A stretch of 64,000 nucleotides of DNA from Aromatoleum petrolei. GTDB taxonomy: Bacteria > Pseudomonadota > Gammaproteobacteria > Burkholderiales > Rhodocyclaceae. Shown here piece by piece: positions 23,854-34,638 of the stretch. The notes under the pieces were generated by a model, which was given only the letters and a program-made list of their open reading frames with translations, was not told where the DNA came from and searched no databases. The DNA lies in NCBI RefSeq assembly GCF_017894385.1, contig NZ_CP059560.1, positions 4,038,501 through 4,102,500 of the forward strand. The letters are read 5' to 3'. Positions within the stretch are counted from its first letter, which is position 1. Every line of letters begins with the position of its first letter. A program made the translations under genes and the position numbers.

Positions 23854-26192
23854 TGCTAGAGATCGAAATCGACGGCAAGCAGGTGACGGTCGAGGATGGC
23901 AGCACCATCATGGATGCTGCCACCAAGATCGGTGCATTCGTTCCGCACTTCTGTTACCACAAGAAGCTCTCGATCGCGGCGAGCTGCCGCATGTGCCTGG
24001 TGCAGGTCGAGAAGGCTCCCAAGCCGCTTCCCGCGTGCGCCACGCCCGTGACCAACGGGATGAAGGTGTGGACCCGCTCGGAGCAGGCGGTGAAGGCCCA
24101 GAAGGGTGTCATGGAGTTCCTGCTGATCAACCACCCACTGGATTGTCCGATCTGCGATCAGGGCGGCGAATGTCAGCTGCAGGATCTGGCCGTCGGTTAC
24201 GGCGGGAGCCAGTCGCGGTATGAAGAAGAGAAGCGCGTCGTTCTGAACAAGAATCTCGGACCGCTCGTCTCGACCGACATGACGCGCTGCATCAACTGCA
24301 CGCGCTGTGTCCGGTTCACGACGGAAATCGCCGGCCAGATGGAACTGGGCCAGGCCTTTCGTGGGGAGCATGCCGAAATCATGCCCTTCGTCGAAAAGAC
24401 GGTGGACTCGGAACTGTCCGGCAACATCATTGATCTGTGCCCCGTCGGCGCGCTGACCTCGAAGCCGTTCCGCTTCTCCGCGCGGACGTGGGAGCTCGCG
24501 CGGCGCCGTTCGGTCAGCCCGCACGACTCGCTCGGCTCCAATCTGATCGTTCAGGTGAAACACGACGTCGTCAAGCGGGTGCTCCCGTTCGAGAACGAAG
24601 ATATTAACGAATGCTGGCTGTCCGACAAGGACCGCTTCTCGTACGAAGGCCTCAACAGCGAAGATCGCCTCACCGTCCCCATGCTCAAGCAGGACGGCGT
24701 GTGGAAGGAAACGGACTGGCAGACGGCACTCGAGTTCGCCGGCAACGGCCTGCGCAAGACCGCCAAGCAGAACGGTCCGGATTCGATCGGCGCCCTCGCG
24801 TCGCCGCATGCGACGGTCGAAGAGCTGTATCTTCTGCAGAAACTCACTCGCGCCATCGGCTCCGACAGTGTCGACTTCCGCCTGCGTCAGTGCGACTTCC
24901 GCGCAGACGGCTTCCGCGAAGGGGCTCCGTGGCTGGGCATGCCCATCAATGAGGTGGCCGGTCTCAACCGCCTGCTCGTAATCGGCAGCTTCCTGCGCAA
25001 GGATAGCCCGCTTCTCGCGCAGCGCGTGCGACAAGCCGCCAAGCGTGGCCTGCATGTCAGCGCCATCAGTGCGAGCGCCGAGGAATGGCTCCTGCCTGTG
25101 AAGAATCGCGTGCTGGCGGCGCCGTCCGCGATCGTTCCGGTACTGCTGCAGGTGGTTGCTGCCGTGGCAGCCGAGAAGGGTGTGCCGGTCGCGGAGCACC
25201 TCGCCGCCGCCATGCCCGCCTCGGTTTCCGACGACGCCCGCGCGATCGCCCAGAGTCTCTCTTCCGGCCGCAAGGTCGCGGTGTGGCTCGGCAACCTCGC
25301 GGTGCAGTGCGAGTGTGCGACCGAGATCCAGCAGCTTGCCGAGGAACTCGCGCGTCTGACCGAAGGCGCATTCGGCGTGATCGGGGAGGCGGCTAACAGT
25401 GTCGGCGGTTATCTCGCGAAGGCCGTGCCGTTGGTCGGCGGGCTAAATGCGAAACAGATGCTGGAGCAGCCGCGCAAGGGGTATCTGCTGCTTAATGCCG
25501 AGCCGGCTCTGGATTTTGCCAACCCGGTCCTCGCGCAATCGGTGCTGGGAGCAGCGCCGTTGGTCGTCGCCTTGTCGGCATTCAAGTCCGACTCGCTGCT
25601 CGCCGCCGCCGATGTGTTGCTGCCGATCGCTCCCTTCACCGAGACGTCGGGCACCTTCGTCAACTGCGAGGGGCGTGCGCAGAATTTCAACGCGGTGGCT
25701 CGCCCGCTCGGCGATACCCGTCCCGGCTGGAAGGTGCTGCGGGTTCTCGGCAACCTCCTGGAGTTCGAGGGTTTCGATCACAACGATTCGGAAGCGGTCG
25801 CCGCCGAGGCTCTGGGGGAAGGAAGTTGCCCGGATCTGGGCAATCGCCTGTTCGGTCTCGAGTTCAATTTCGCCGCCCGAACCGCAGCGGGACTCGAGCG
25901 TGTCAGCGATGTTCCGATTTATGCCGCCGACCCGCTCGTTCGGCGCGCAAAGTCGCTGCAGAAGACGCGCGACGCGAAGGCTCCGGCGGCCAGCGCGAGT
26001 GCCGCGACCCTCGCGGCGATCGGCGTCGAGTCGGGTGCACGTGTGCGCCTGAAGCAGGGGCAGGCTTCTGCCGAGGTGCCGATCGTCGCCGACGAATCGG
26101 TCGCGGCGAACTGCGTGCGCGTTGCTGCGGCCACCGCGGCAACCTCCGTCCTCGGCGCAATGTGCGGCGAGATCAGCGTGGAGCGTGTCTGA
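23853..26192 (+). CDS. nuoG: NADH-quinone oxidoreductase subunit G
   Basis: NuoG relays electrons through several iron-sulfur clusters. The 779-residue protein has the N1b ligands in [15 protein letters not shown] and the following ACATPV, the N5 His/Cys set in [18 protein letters not shown], and the N4 set in [10 protein letters not shown] with [11 protein letters not shown]. The C-terminal two thirds is a molybdopterin-oxidoreductase-like domain without cofactor, and its last 150 residues are Ala-rich. The stop overlaps nuoH by one base (TGATG). Confidence 0.96.
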   Translation: MLEIEIDGKQVTVEDGSTIMDAATKIGAFVPHFCYHKKLSIAASCRMCLVQVEKAPKPLPACATPVTNGMKVWTRSEQAVKAQKGVMEFLLINHPLDCPICDQGGECQLQDLAVGYGGSQSRYEEEKRVVLNKNLGPLVSTDMTRCINCTRCVRFTTEIAGQMELGQAFRGEHAEIMPFVEKTVDSELSGNIIDLCPVGALTSKPFRFSARTWELARRRSVSPHDSLGSNLIVQVKHDVVKRVLPFENEDINECWLSDKDRFSYEGLNSEDRLTVPMLKQDGVWKETDWQTALEFAGNGLRKTAKQNGPDSIGALASPHATVEELYLLQKLTRAIGSDSVDFRLRQCDFRADGFREGAPWLGMPINEVAGLNRLLVIGSFLRKDSPLLAQRVRQAAKRGLHVSAISASAEEWLLPVKNRVLAAPSAIVPVLLQVVAAVAAEKGVPVAEHLAAAMPASVSDDARAIAQSLSSGRKVAVWLGNLAVQCECATEIQQLAEELARLTEGAFGVIGEAANSVGGYLAKAVPLVGGLNAKQMLEQPRKGYLLLNAEPALDFANPVLAQSVLGAAPLVVALSAFKSDSLLAAADVLLPIAPFTETSGTFVNCEGRAQNFNAVARPLGDTRPGWKVLRVLGNLLEFEGFDHNDSEAVAAEALGEGSCPDLGNRLFGLEFNFAARTAAGLERVSDVPIYAADPLVRRAKSLQKTRDAKAPAASASAATLAAIGVESGARVRLKQGQASAEVPIVADESVAANCVRVAAATAATSVLGAMCGEISVERV

Positions 26193-27241
26193 TGGAAGCA
26201 TTGCTGGAACCTGTGTCCCAGTTTTTCGGGCCCGCGTGGCCCGCTGTCTGGACGCTGGCGAAGATCGTAGCGATCATCGCCCCGCTCATGATCGGCGTGG
26301 CCTACCTGACACTCGCCGAGCGCAAGGTCATCGGCTACATGCAGGTGCGTATCGGCCCGAACCGCGTCGGCCCGAAAGGGCTGTTGCAGCCGATCGCCGA
26401 CGGCATGAAGCTCCTGTTCAAGGAGATCATCGTTCCGTCCGGAGCGAGCAGGGGCCTCTTCATCCTGGGGCCGATCCTCGCAATCGCCCCGTCGCTGGCG
26501 GCTTGGTCGGTGGTGCCGTTCAATGACGGGGTGGTGCTCGCGAATGTGAATGCCGGTCTGCTGCTGTTGCTGGCGATCACGTCGATGGAAGTCTACGGCG
26601 TCATCATCGCCGGTTGGGCTTCGAACTCGAAGTATCCGTTCCTCGGGTCCATGCGAGCAGCGGCGCAGATGGTGTCGTACGAAGTGGCAATGGGTTTCGC
26701 GCTCATCTGCGTGCTGTTGATCTCGTCGAGCCTCAACCTGAGCGATATCGTGCATTCCCAGGGGCAAGGCAAATTCCATGAAATGGGGCTGTCGTTCCTG
26801 TCCTGGAATTGGCTCCCGCTCCTGCCGATGTTCATCGTCTTCCTCATTTCCGGCATCGCGGAAACCAACCGCGCGCCGTTCGACGTGGTCGAGGGCGAGT
26901 CCGAGGTCGTTGCGGGACACATGGTCGAGTATTCTGGAATGGCGTTCGCCCTGTTCTTCCTCGCCGAATACGCGAACATGTTCCTCGTGTCAGTGATGAC
27001 GTCGGTCCTCTTCATGGGCGGCTGGCTGTCGCCGATTGGTGGGATCCCCGACGGTTTCCACTGGCTGGCACTGAAGACTGCGTTCTTCCTGTTCGTGTTC
27101 CTGTGGGTACGCGCGACATTCCCGCGCTTCCGCTACGACCACATCATGCGGTTGGGTTGGAAGGTGTTTATTCCGATCACCCTGGTTTGGGTGATCGTGG
27201 TGGCGGTGTGGATGATGTCGCCGCTGTCTATCTGGAAGTGA
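26192..27241 (+). CDS. nuoH: NADH-quinone oxidoreductase subunit H
   Basis: NuoH is the membrane subunit that forms the quinone entry channel. ATG 26192 gives 349 residues starting [16 protein letters not shown]. About eight helices are predicted. Conserved segments include [20 protein letters not shown] with the family Glu/Arg residues, the acidic loop [20 protein letters not shown], and [19 protein letters not shown] at the C-terminal end. It overlaps nuoG by one base and is 7 bases from nuoI. Confidence 0.97.
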   Translation: MEALLEPVSQFFGPAWPAVWTLAKIVAIIAPLMIGVAYLTLAERKVIGYMQVRIGPNRVGPKGLLQPIADGMKLLFKEIIVPSGASRGLFILGPILAIAPSLAAWSVVPFNDGVVLANVNAGLLLLLAITSMEVYGVIIAGWASNSKYPFLGSMRAAAQMVSYEVAMGFALICVLLISSSLNLSDIVHSQGQGKFHEMGLSFLSWNWLPLLPMFIVFLISGIAETNRAPFDVVEGESEVVAGHMVEYSGMAFALFFLAEYANMFLVSVMTSVLFMGGWLSPIGGIPDGFHWLALKTAFFLFVFLWVRATFPRFRYDHIMRLGWKVFIPITLVWVIVVAVWMMSPLSIWK

Positions 27242-27248
27242 GAGGCTG

Positions 27249-27737
27249 ATGATGGGTGCGAAGGATTACATCGGTAGCCTGTTCCTAACGGAACTGATCA
27301 AGGGATTGGCGCTTACTGGGCGTCACCTGTTCGCGCGCAAGATTACGGTGCAGTTTCCGGAGGAGAAGACTCCGCAAAGCCCGCGTTTTCGCGGCCTGCA
27401 TGCCCTGCGTCGCTACCCCAACGGTGAGGAGCGCTGCATTGCGTGCAAGCTGTGCGAGGCGATCTGCCCCGCAATGGCGATCACCATCGAGTCCGATCAG
27501 CGCGATGACGGATCTCGTCGCACGACGCGATACGACATCGATCTGACGAAGTGCATCTTCTGCGGTTTCTGCGAAGAGGCCTGTCCGGTGGATGCGATCG
27601 TCGAGACGCGCGTGCTCGAGTACCACGGCGAGCAGAGGGGCGACCTGTATTACACGAAGCAGATGCTGCTCGCCGTCGGCGATCGGCACGAAGCTCAGAT
27701 CGCCGCCGACCGGGAAGCCGACTCGAAGTACCGCTAA
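27249..27737 (+). CDS. nuoI: NADH-quinone oxidoreductase subunit I
   Basis: NuoI holds the two [4Fe-4S] clusters N6a and N6b that feed N2. The 162-residue protein has an amphipathic N-terminus and two ferredoxin motifs: [12 protein letters not shown] and [19 protein letters not shown] 27252 is an equally possible start. Spacing to nuoJ is 30 bases. Confidence 0.97.
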   Translation: MMGAKDYIGSLFLTELIKGLALTGRHLFARKITVQFPEEKTPQSPRFRGLHALRRYPNGEERCIACKLCEAICPAMAITIESDQRDDGSRRTTRYDIDLTKCIFCGFCEEACPVDAIVETRVLEYHGEQRGDLYYTKQMLLAVGDRHEAQIAADREADSKYR

Positions 27738-27767
27738 GGGAGGGCGCCTGCGGGCGCCGCAAAGGAC

Positions 27768-28370
27768 ATGGATTTCAAGACCCTCGTTTTCTACATCCTG
27801 TCGGCGATCATGGTGTTCGCCGCGCTTCGGGTGATCACGTCACGGAACCCGGTGCATGCCGCACTGTTCCTCGTGCTCTCCTTCGTGACCGCTGGCGGCA
27901 TCTGGCTTCTGTTGGCCGCGGAGTTCCTCGCAATCGTCCTTATCATGGTGTACGTCGGGGCGGTCATGGTGCTTTTCCTGTTCGTCGTCATGATGCTCGA
28001 CATCAACCTCGATCGGTTGCGGGAGGGCTTCTGGAGCTACCTGCCGGTTGGCGCGCTGATTGGAATCCTGCTGGTCGTCGAAATGGCCCTGGTGCTTGGC
28101 GGCCGCTACTTCGGCCTCGAGGCGATGCCCGAGCCGCCCGCGGCGCAGGCCGGTTACAGCAATACGCGCGAACTGGGGCGCCTCCTGTACACCGATTACG
28201 TGTATCCGTTCGAACTTGCCTCGCTGCTGCTGCTGGTGGCAATGGTCGTTGCCGTGTCGCTTACCCTGCGTAAGCGCAAGGGGTTGCGTCGGGTGAATCC
28301 GTCGGATCAGGTGGCCGTCAAGCGTGGCGATCGCGTCGAACTCGTTTCGATGTCCGCCGAGAAAGAATAA
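27768..28370 (+). CDS. nuoJ: NADH-quinone oxidoreductase subunit J
   Basis: NuoJ is a membrane subunit near the quinone site. The 200-residue protein has five predicted helices. The typical segment is LAAEFLAIVLIMVYVGAVMV with its conserved Glu and Tyr, followed by LFLFVVMMLDINLDRLREGF. The C-terminal 35 residues are basic and cytoplasmic. It lies between nuoI and nuoK. Confidence 0.95.
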   Translation: MDFKTLVFYILSAIMVFAALRVITSRNPVHAALFLVLSFVTAGGIWLLLAAEFLAIVLIMVYVGAVMVLFLFVVMMLDINLDRLREGFWSYLPVGALIGILLVVEMALVLGGRYFGLEAMPEPPAAQAGYSNTRELGRLLYTDYVYPFELASLLLLVAMVVAVSLTLRKRKGLRRVNPSDQVAVKRGDRVELVSMSAEKE

Positions 28371-28416
28371 GAACTGCGGCAGTTTCGCGGGAACTGGTGC
28401 AATCAAGGGGTTATAG

Positions 28417-28722
28417 ATGCTTTCGCTTTCCCACTATCTGATTCTGGGCGCGATCCTGTTCGCGATCAGCGTGGTCGGGATCTTCCTGAACCGGAAGAAC
28501 CTAATCGTGCTGCTGATGGCGATCGAGCTGATGCTGCTCGCGGTGAATCTGAACTTCGTCGCCTTCTCGCACTATCTGGGCGATCTGGCCGGACAGATTT
28601 TTGTTTTCTTCATCCTCACCGTGGCGGCGGCGGAGTCTGCGATCGGTCTCGCGATTCTGGTCGTGCTGTTCCGCAACCTGCGGACGATCCACGTTGATGA
28701 TCTGGACAGCCTCAAGGGTTAA
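28417..28722 (+). CDS. nuoK: NADH-quinone oxidoreductase subunit K
   Basis: NuoK is an Mrp-type small membrane subunit in the proton path. The 101-residue protein has three helices with the two conserved membrane glutamates: one in [19 protein letters not shown] and one in [19 protein letters not shown]. It is 12 bases upstream of nuoL. Confidence 0.96.
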   Translation: MLSLSHYLILGAILFAISVVGIFLNRKNLIVLLMAIELMLLAVNLNFVAFSHYLGDLAGQIFVFFILTVAAAESAIGLAILVVLFRNLRTIHVDDLDSLKG

Positions 28723-28734
28723 GGAAGCGGCTCG

Positions 28735-30756
28735 ATGACGGACATGCAAAAGCTCTATCTCCTGGTACCGCTAGCCCCTCTCGTGGGGGCGATTCTGGCG
28801 GGTCTGTTCGGCAAGGCCATCGGCCGTGCCGGTGCGCATATCGTGACGATCCTCGGTGTTGCGGTAGCGCTGGCCGCCTCGGTAGTGATCTTTCAGGATG
28901 TTCAGGCCGGCAATACTTTCAATGGCACGGTCTACACGTGGATGAAGAGCGGGAACCTGACCTTCGAAGTCGGTTTCCTGATCGACTCCCTCACGGTCAT
29001 GATGATGCTCGTGGTCACGTTCGTGTCGCTCATGGTGCACATCTACACCATCGGCTACATGCACGATGATCCCGGCTACCAGCGCTTCTTCAGCTACATT
29101 TCGCTGTTCACCTTTTCGATGCTGATGCTGGTGATGTCGAACAACTTCCTCCAGCTGTTCTTCGGCTGGGAAGCTGTGGGTCTGGTGTCGTATCTGCTGA
29201 TCGGCTTCTGGTATGAGCGTCCGACCGCGATCTACGCGAACCTCAAGGCATTCCTGGTGAACCGCGTCGGTGACTTCGGTTTCCTTCTCGGTATAGGCCT
29301 GATCGCCGCATACGCCGGCAGCCTCAACTATGCCGAGGTGTTCGCGAAGGGCAGCGAACTGGCCGCGCAGGAGATGGCAGTCACCGGGTGGCCGCTCATC
29401 ACTGCGATCTGCATCTGCCTGTTCATCGGAGCAATGGGCAAGTCGGCGCAGGTTCCTCTGCACGTTTGGCTGCCCGACTCGATGGAAGGTCCGACCCCGA
29501 TCTCGGCGCTGATTCACGCTGCCACGATGGTGACGGCCGGCATCTTCATGGTGGCGCGCATGTCGCCGCTGTTCGAACTCTCGGACGTGGCGTTGTCCTT
29601 TGTGCTCGTCATCGGTGCAACGACGGCTCTTTTCATGGGCTTCCTCGGCATCGTGCAGAACGACGTCAAGCGGGTCGTTGCGTACTCGACCCTATCGCAG
29701 CTCGGCTACATGACCGTTGCGCTGGGTGTCTCGGCCTACTCGGCGGCTGTGTTCCACCTGATGACGCACGCGTTCTTCAAGGCGCTCCTGTTCCTCGGCG
29801 CCGGTTCGGTGATCATCGGCATGCATCACGATCAGGACATGCGCAACATGGGCGGCCTGTGGAAGTACATGCCGATCACGTGGATCACCTCGCTCCTCGG
29901 TTCTCTGGCACTGATCGGTTTTCCGTTCTTCGCGGGTTTCTACTCCAAGGACTCGATCATCGAAGCGGTGCACGCTTCGCACATCCCGGGGGCAGGCTAT
30001 GCGCTGTTCTGCGTGCTGGCAGGTGTCTTCGTGACCGCGTTCTACTCCTTCCGCATGTATTTCCTGGTCTTCCACGGCAAGGAGCGGTTCGGCAAGAACC
30101 ATGATCACCACGACCACCAGGGTGACCACGACGACGAAGAGGTGTCGGCGGATCACCATCACGGTCTCGCACCCGGCCAGAAGCCGCATGAGTCTCCGTG
30201 GGTGGTGACGCTGCCGCTGGTGCTGCTCGCGGTGCCGTCGGTGGTTATCGGCTTCTTCACCATTGAGCCGATGCTCTTCGGTGACTGGTTCAAGGGCGTG
30301 ATCCATGTCGGCAGCAACCACGTCGGTCTTTCCGAGCTGGCGGAGCACTTCCATGGTCCGGTTGCGATGGCTCTGCACGGACTGCAGACCGCGCCGTTCT
30401 GGCTGGCGATGAGTGGCGTCGTGCTCGCATGGTTCTTCTACATGGTTCGTCCCGACATCCCGGCCGCGATCCAGCGTACGTTCCGCCCGGTGCATGCGTT
30501 GCTCGAGAACAAGTATTTCTTCGATCGTTTCAACGAGATCGTGTTTGCGGGAGGTTCGCGACTGATCGGTAAGGGCCTCTGGAAGGTGGGCGATCAGGGG
30601 ATCATCGATGGCGTGGCGGTCAATGGCACGGCGAGACTGGTGGGCTGGGTCGCACAGATCAGCCGTCTGTTCCAGACGGGTCACCTGTACCAGTACGCCT
30701 TCGCAATGATCATCGGGGTCTTCATTCTCCTCACCTTCTGGTTCAACCTGGTTTGA
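28735..30756 (+). CDS. nuoL: NADH-quinone oxidoreductase subunit L, with His-rich loop
   Basis: NuoL is an antiporter-like proton-pumping subunit with the long lateral helix. The 673-residue protein has the expected 15-16 helices. Motifs include NFLQLFFGWEAVGLVSYLLI with the pumping Glu, FIGAMGKSAQVPLHVWLPDS with the central Lys, and YSTLSQLGYMTVALG. Near residues 456-477 lies a His/Asp-rich cytoplasmic or periplasmic loop with eight histidines in 23 residues. Only the 69-base gap after it, before nuoM, is longer than average for the operon. Confidence 0.97.
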   Translation: MTDMQKLYLLVPLAPLVGAILAGLFGKAIGRAGAHIVTILGVAVALAASVVIFQDVQAGNTFNGTVYTWMKSGNLTFEVGFLIDSLTVMMMLVVTFVSLMVHIYTIGYMHDDPGYQRFFSYISLFTFSMLMLVMSNNFLQLFFGWEAVGLVSYLLIGFWYERPTAIYANLKAFLVNRVGDFGFLLGIGLIAAYAGSLNYAEVFAKGSELAAQEMAVTGWPLITAICICLFIGAMGKSAQVPLHVWLPDSMEGPTPISALIHAATMVTAGIFMVARMSPLFELSDVALSFVLVIGATTALFMGFLGIVQNDVKRVVAYSTLSQLGYMTVALGVSAYSAAVFHLMTHAFFKALLFLGAGSVIIGMHHDQDMRNMGGLWKYMPITWITSLLGSLALIGFPFFAGFYSKDSIIEAVHASHIPGAGYALFCVLAGVFVTAFYSFRMYFLVFHGKERFGKNHDHHDHQGDHDDEEVSADHHHGLAPGQKPHESPWVVTLPLVLLAVPSVVIGFFTIEPMLFGDWFKGVIHVGSNHVGLSELAEHFHGPVAMALHGLQTAPFWLAMSGVVLAWFFYMVRPDIPAAIQRTFRPVHALLENKYFFDRFNEIVFAGGSRLIGKGLWKVGDQGIIDGVAVNGTARLVGWVAQISRLFQTGHLYQYAFAMIIGVFILLTFWFNLV

Positions 30757-30825
30757 GCCAAAAGGCCGGTCTGTGAATAACGATAAACACGCGTCAGTTT
30801 TCGGCGCATTGAACGGAAAGTAACG

Positions 30826-32307
30826 ATGACGGGTATGCCATTCCTCAGCCTAGCGATCTGGATACCGATCCTGGGTGGGTTGCTCGTGCTAGCAACCGGT
30901 TCGGACCGTAATGCGCCGCTGGCGCGGTCCCTTTCCATGCTGGTTGCATTGGTCGGGTTCGCGGTGACGATCCCGCTGTTCACTCAGTTCGATGCAAGCA
31001 GCAGTTCGATGCAGTTCAGCGAGTTCCTGCCGTGGATTCCGCGCTTCAATATCAACTACCACCTCGGGGTGGACGGCATTTCGGTGCTGTTCGTGCTGCT
31101 GAACTCGTTCATCACGATCATCGTCGTGATGGCGGGCTGGCAGGTGATCCAGGAGAAAGTCGCCCAGTACATGGCCGCGTTCCTGATCATGTCGGGGCTA
31201 ATGAACGGGATCTTCTCCGCGCTCGACGGCATTCTGTTCTACGTGTTTTTTGAAGCCTCGCTGATTCCCCTTTACCTGGTCATCGGCATTTGGGGCGGAG
31301 CGAACCGCGTCTATGCCGCGATCAAGTTCTTCCTCTACACGCTGCTCGGTTCGCTGCTGATGCTGATCGCCCTGCTTTACCTTTTCATGGAAGCCGGCGG
31401 TAGTTTCAGCATCCTCGACTGGCACAAGCTGCCGCTGGCGATGCCCGCGCAGACGCTGATCTTCTGGGCCTTCCTGATCGCGTTCGCAGTCAAGGTGCCG
31501 ATGTGGCCGGTGCATACCTGGCTGCCCGACGCCCACGTCGAGGCGCCGACCGGAGGCTCGGTGGTGCTGGCGGCGATCGCGCTGAAGCTGGGGGCCTACG
31601 GTTTTCTGCGGTTCTCGTTGCCGATCGTCCCTGACGCTTCGCAGGCCATGGCGCCAATGATGATCGCGCTCTCGCTGATCGCCGTGATCTATATCGGTTT
31701 CGTCGCGCTGGTTCAGACGGACATGAAGAAGCTGGTTGCGTATTCGTCGATTTCGCACATGGGTTTCGTGACCCTGGGATTCTTCATGTTCAATGTCGTG
31801 GGGCTTGAAGGGGCACTGGTGCAGATGATTTCGCACGGTTTCGTTTCGGGCGCCATGTTCCTTTGCATCGGGGTGCTCTACGACCGCATGCATACGCGCA
31901 ACATCGCCGACTATGGCGGTGTCGTGAAGACGATGCCCAAGTTCGCCGCGTTCTTCATGTTGTTTGCGATGGCGAACGCCGGTCTTCCCGGTACCAGTGG
32001 TTTCATCGGCGAGTTCATGGTCATTCTCGGCGCCGTGAAATTCAATTTCTGGGTCGGGTTCGGGGCCGCGATAACGCTGATCCTGGGTGCGGCCTATACG
32101 CTCTGGATGTACAAGCGCGTCGTCTTTGGCGTAGTCGGCAACAGCCATGTCGCCGAACTCGAGGACATCGGCGGGCGCGAATTCGCGTTTCTCGGCATTC
32201 TTGCGCTGTGCGTGCTGGCGATGGGTTTGTATCCCTTCCCCTTCACGGAAGTGATGCATGCGTCGGTTAATGAACTCCTGCGGCATGTTGCCGTGAGCAA
32301 GCTCTGA
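30826..32307 (+). CDS. nuoM: NADH-quinone oxidoreductase subunit M
   Basis: NuoM is the second antiporter-like pumping subunit. The 493-residue protein has about 14 helices. The conserved Glu is in [17 protein letters not shown], the Lys in [20 protein letters not shown], and [18 protein letters not shown] is also typical. GGAAAG lies 6 bases before the ATG; a second ATG three codons later is possible. Confidence 0.97.
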   Translation: MTGMPFLSLAIWIPILGGLLVLATGSDRNAPLARSLSMLVALVGFAVTIPLFTQFDASSSSMQFSEFLPWIPRFNINYHLGVDGISVLFVLLNSFITIIVVMAGWQVIQEKVAQYMAAFLIMSGLMNGIFSALDGILFYVFFEASLIPLYLVIGIWGGANRVYAAIKFFLYTLLGSLLMLIALLYLFMEAGGSFSILDWHKLPLAMPAQTLIFWAFLIAFAVKVPMWPVHTWLPDAHVEAPTGGSVVLAAIALKLGAYGFLRFSLPIVPDASQAMAPMMIALSLIAVIYIGFVALVQTDMKKLVAYSSISHMGFVTLGFFMFNVVGLEGALVQMISHGFVSGAMFLCIGVLYDRMHTRNIADYGGVVKTMPKFAAFFMLFAMANAGLPGTSGFIGEFMVILGAVKFNFWVGFGAAITLILGAAYTLWMYKRVVFGVVGNSHVAELEDIGGREFAFLGILALCVLAMGLYPFPFTEVMHASVNELLRHVAVSKL

Positions 32308-32344
32308 GCGAGCGGGCAAGACACTTTTTCGGACTGGTCAGAAG

Positions 32345-33913
32345 ATGAATTTCGTCGTTCCCGACTTCTACCCCGCAGCGGCAGAGATTCTCGTTGCCGT
32401 GATGGCGCTGGTGATCATGCTGGCTTCCACGTTTGCACGACGCGTGGCCAGCGATCTCGCCTACGGGCTCACACAACTTACGCTTGTATTTGCTGCGCTG
32501 GTCAGCGTGCTTGTGAGTCCCAACCTTCTCGCAGCCGTTGCGGCGGTGATTTCCGAAGTGCCGTTGTTCGGCGTTCGTCTCGCCGAGGTGCTAATGAGCC
32601 TGGCGGAGGGCTATGCGGCGAACGAGGTGGTCGCGACCTTCAACGGGATGTTCATCGGCGACATGTTGGGTGGTCTGCTCAAGGTGTTTTCGCTGCTGGC
32701 GGTTGCGGTCGCGCTGCTTTACGGGCGGGGTTACCTCGCCGACCGCAAGATCGATCGGCCGGAGTACTACCTGCTGTCGCTCCTGATGAGCCTGGGCATG
32801 ATGGTGATGATCAGTGCGAATCACATGCTGTCTCTGTACATGGGCTTGGAGATGATGTCGCTGTCCCTGTACGGGATGGTTGCGTTCGATCGCGAGTCGG
32901 CGCGTGCGACCGAAGCGGCGATGAAGTACTTCGTGCTCGGTGCGCTGGCCTCAGGTCTCCTGCTCTATGGCATGTCGATGATTTACGGTGCCACGGGTAG
33001 CCTCGAGCTGTCGGGCATTGCACAGTCGATCTATCATCAGGCTGCGAACAAGACGGTACTCGTGTTCGGTCTGGTATTCGTCGTCGCCGGTCTCGCATTC
33101 AAGCTGGGAGTGGTCCCGTTCCACATGTGGGTGCCCGACGTCTATCAGGGCGCCCCGACGGCCGTGACGCTGATGGTTTCGTCAGCGCCCAAGCTGGCTG
33201 CGTTTGCGATGGCCATGCGTCTACTGGTCTACGGCTTGTTCGAACTGGCCGATCAGTGGCAGACGATGCTGATGTTCCTCTCGGTGCTTTCGATCGTACT
33301 CGGCAACCTGGCTGCGATTGCCCAGTCGAACATCAAGCGAATGCTGGCCTACTCCGGTATCTCGCACATGGGCTTCGTGCTGCTCGGTCTCCTCGCAGGG
33401 GTGGTCGACGGTGACCGCAATTTCGCGCTTAACGCCTACAGCTCGGCGATGTTCTATGCGGTGTCCTACGTCATCATGAGTCTCGCATCGTTCGGCATGG
33501 TGATCCTGCTGTCGCGTGCCGGCTTCGAGGCGGAAACCATCGAGGACTTCAAGGGCCTGAACAAGCGCAACTCCTGGTTCGCGGCGCTGATGATGATTGT
33601 GATGTTCTCGATGGCGGGTATCCCGTTCTTCATCGGTTTCTTCGCAAAGCTTTCTGTCCTGCAGGCTGTCGTCGCTGCGGGCCACGTCTGGCTGGCAGTC
33701 TTGGCGGTGATGATGTCGGTGATCGGCGCGTTCTACTATCTGCGCGTCGTGAAGGTCATGTACTTCGACGAGCCGACCGACAGCGCACCCATCAGGGCCC
33801 AGGGCGAGGTGCGGTTCCTATTGTCGGCGAATGGTCTCGCGATCGCAGTGCTCGGCCTGCTGCCCCAGGGTCTGATGTCGCTCTGCGCCTATGCGCTCCT
33901 TGCATCCCTCTGA
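32345..33913 (+). CDS. nuoN: NADH-quinone oxidoreductase subunit N
   Basis: NuoN is the third antiporter-like subunit and ends the nuo set. The 522-residue protein has about 14 helices and the motifs [18 protein letters not shown] (Glu), [20 protein letters not shown] (Lys) and [18 protein letters not shown]. At 522 residues it is slightly longer than E. coli NuoN. Its last 23 bases overlap the NUDIX gene in another frame. Confidence 0.96.
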   Translation: MNFVVPDFYPAAAEILVAVMALVIMLASTFARRVASDLAYGLTQLTLVFAALVSVLVSPNLLAAVAAVISEVPLFGVRLAEVLMSLAEGYAANEVVATFNGMFIGDMLGGLLKVFSLLAVAVALLYGRGYLADRKIDRPEYYLLSLLMSLGMMVMISANHMLSLYMGLEMMSLSLYGMVAFDRESARATEAAMKYFVLGALASGLLLYGMSMIYGATGSLELSGIAQSIYHQAANKTVLVFGLVFVVAGLAFKLGVVPFHMWVPDVYQGAPTAVTLMVSSAPKLAAFAMAMRLLVYGLFELADQWQTMLMFLSVLSIVLGNLAAIAQSNIKRMLAYSGISHMGFVLLGLLAGVVDGDRNFALNAYSSAMFYAVSYVIMSLASFGMVILLSRAGFEAETIEDFKGLNKRNSWFAALMMIVMFSMAGIPFFIGFFAKLSVLQAVVAAGHVWLAVLAVMMSVIGAFYYLRVVKVMYFDEPTDSAPIRAQGEVRFLLSANGLAIAVLGLLPQGLMSLCAYALLASL

Positions 33914-34475
33914 GCGGGATCCGCTCGAGGAGAGTGAGCTCGAATCCTTTCCGGTCTACGACGGCGTCCTGCTGAAGGTCCGTCGGGACCGGGTTGCGCT
34001 TCCAGACGGCAGCGTATCGGTCCGCGAATACATTACCCACCCGGGTGCGGTGGTTGTCGTTGCTGTCCTGCCTGATGGTCGCCTGCTGTTTGAACGGCAG
34101 TTCCGTTATCCCCTGCGTCGTGCTTTTCTCGAGTTGCCCGCCGGCAAGATCGATGCTGGGGAGGATCTGCTCGCCTGCGCCCGGCGTGAGTTGCGTGAGG
34201 AGACGGGCTACGAGGCCGGCGAATGGCAGTACTTGGGGGTGATGCATCCCTGTATCGGCTATTCCGATGAGCGCATCGAGATGTACCTCGCCCGCGATCT
34301 CACCCACGTGGGCGATGCACTCGACGACGGCGAATTCCTCGAAATCCTGACGTTCTCGGCCGATGAAGCGGTTCGTGCGGTGATGGAAGGTGCGATTACC
34401 GACGCCAAGACGATCACGGCGTTGTTCCGCGCACTGCCCGAACTGGGGCTGGAAATTTCAGCGCGACCCGCATAG
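33891..34475 (+). CDS. NUDIX hydrolase, ADP-ribose pyrophosphatase type
   Basis: The 194-residue protein has a complete Nudix box near residues 84-106: it begins [17 protein letters not shown] and ends REETGYEAG, matching GX5EX7REUXEEXGU. Flanking features [43 protein letters not shown] and the acidic [10 protein letters not shown] region resemble ADP-ribose/NADH-type NudF pyrophosphatases, but substrate cannot be fixed from sequence. The ATG at 33891 overlaps nuoN by 23 bases; an in-frame TTG at 33900 is an alternative. It is probably the last gene of the nuo transcript. A role in nucleotide turnover next to an NADH dehydrogenase is inference. Confidence 0.88.
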   Translation: MRSLHPSERDPLEESELESFPVYDGVLLKVRRDRVALPDGSVSVREYITHPGAVVVVAVLPDGRLLFERQFRYPLRRAFLELPAGKIDAGEDLLACARRELREETGYEAGEWQYLGVMHPCIGYSDERIEMYLARDLTHVGDALDDGEFLEILTFSADEAVRAVMEGAITDAKTITALFRALPELGLEISARPA

Positions 34476-34571
34476 TGCCCGTTCGCGCCGGGGCGACCCT
34501 GCCGGGTTTGACCACGGACCGTCGGTAGGCAGGCGAGCAGGCAAGCAAGGTGGGGCAGTTAGGCGGCCCGC

Positions 34572-34603
34572 AAAAAAAACGCGAACCATCCGGTTCGCGT
34601 TTT
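34572..34603. terminator. Bidirectional terminator between the NUDIX gene and nrdJ
   Basis: AAAACGCGAACC (34576-34587) pairs perfectly with GGTTCGCGTTTT (34592-34603) around an ATCC loop. Read on the minus strand the stem is followed by eight T residues, so it is an especially good terminator for nrdJ; read on the plus strand four T residues close the stem, serving the nuo/NUDIX transcript. Confidence 0.88.
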
Positions 34604-34638
34604 GCGTTGGGGCGTCCGAATCGACGCCCCGTCATCGA

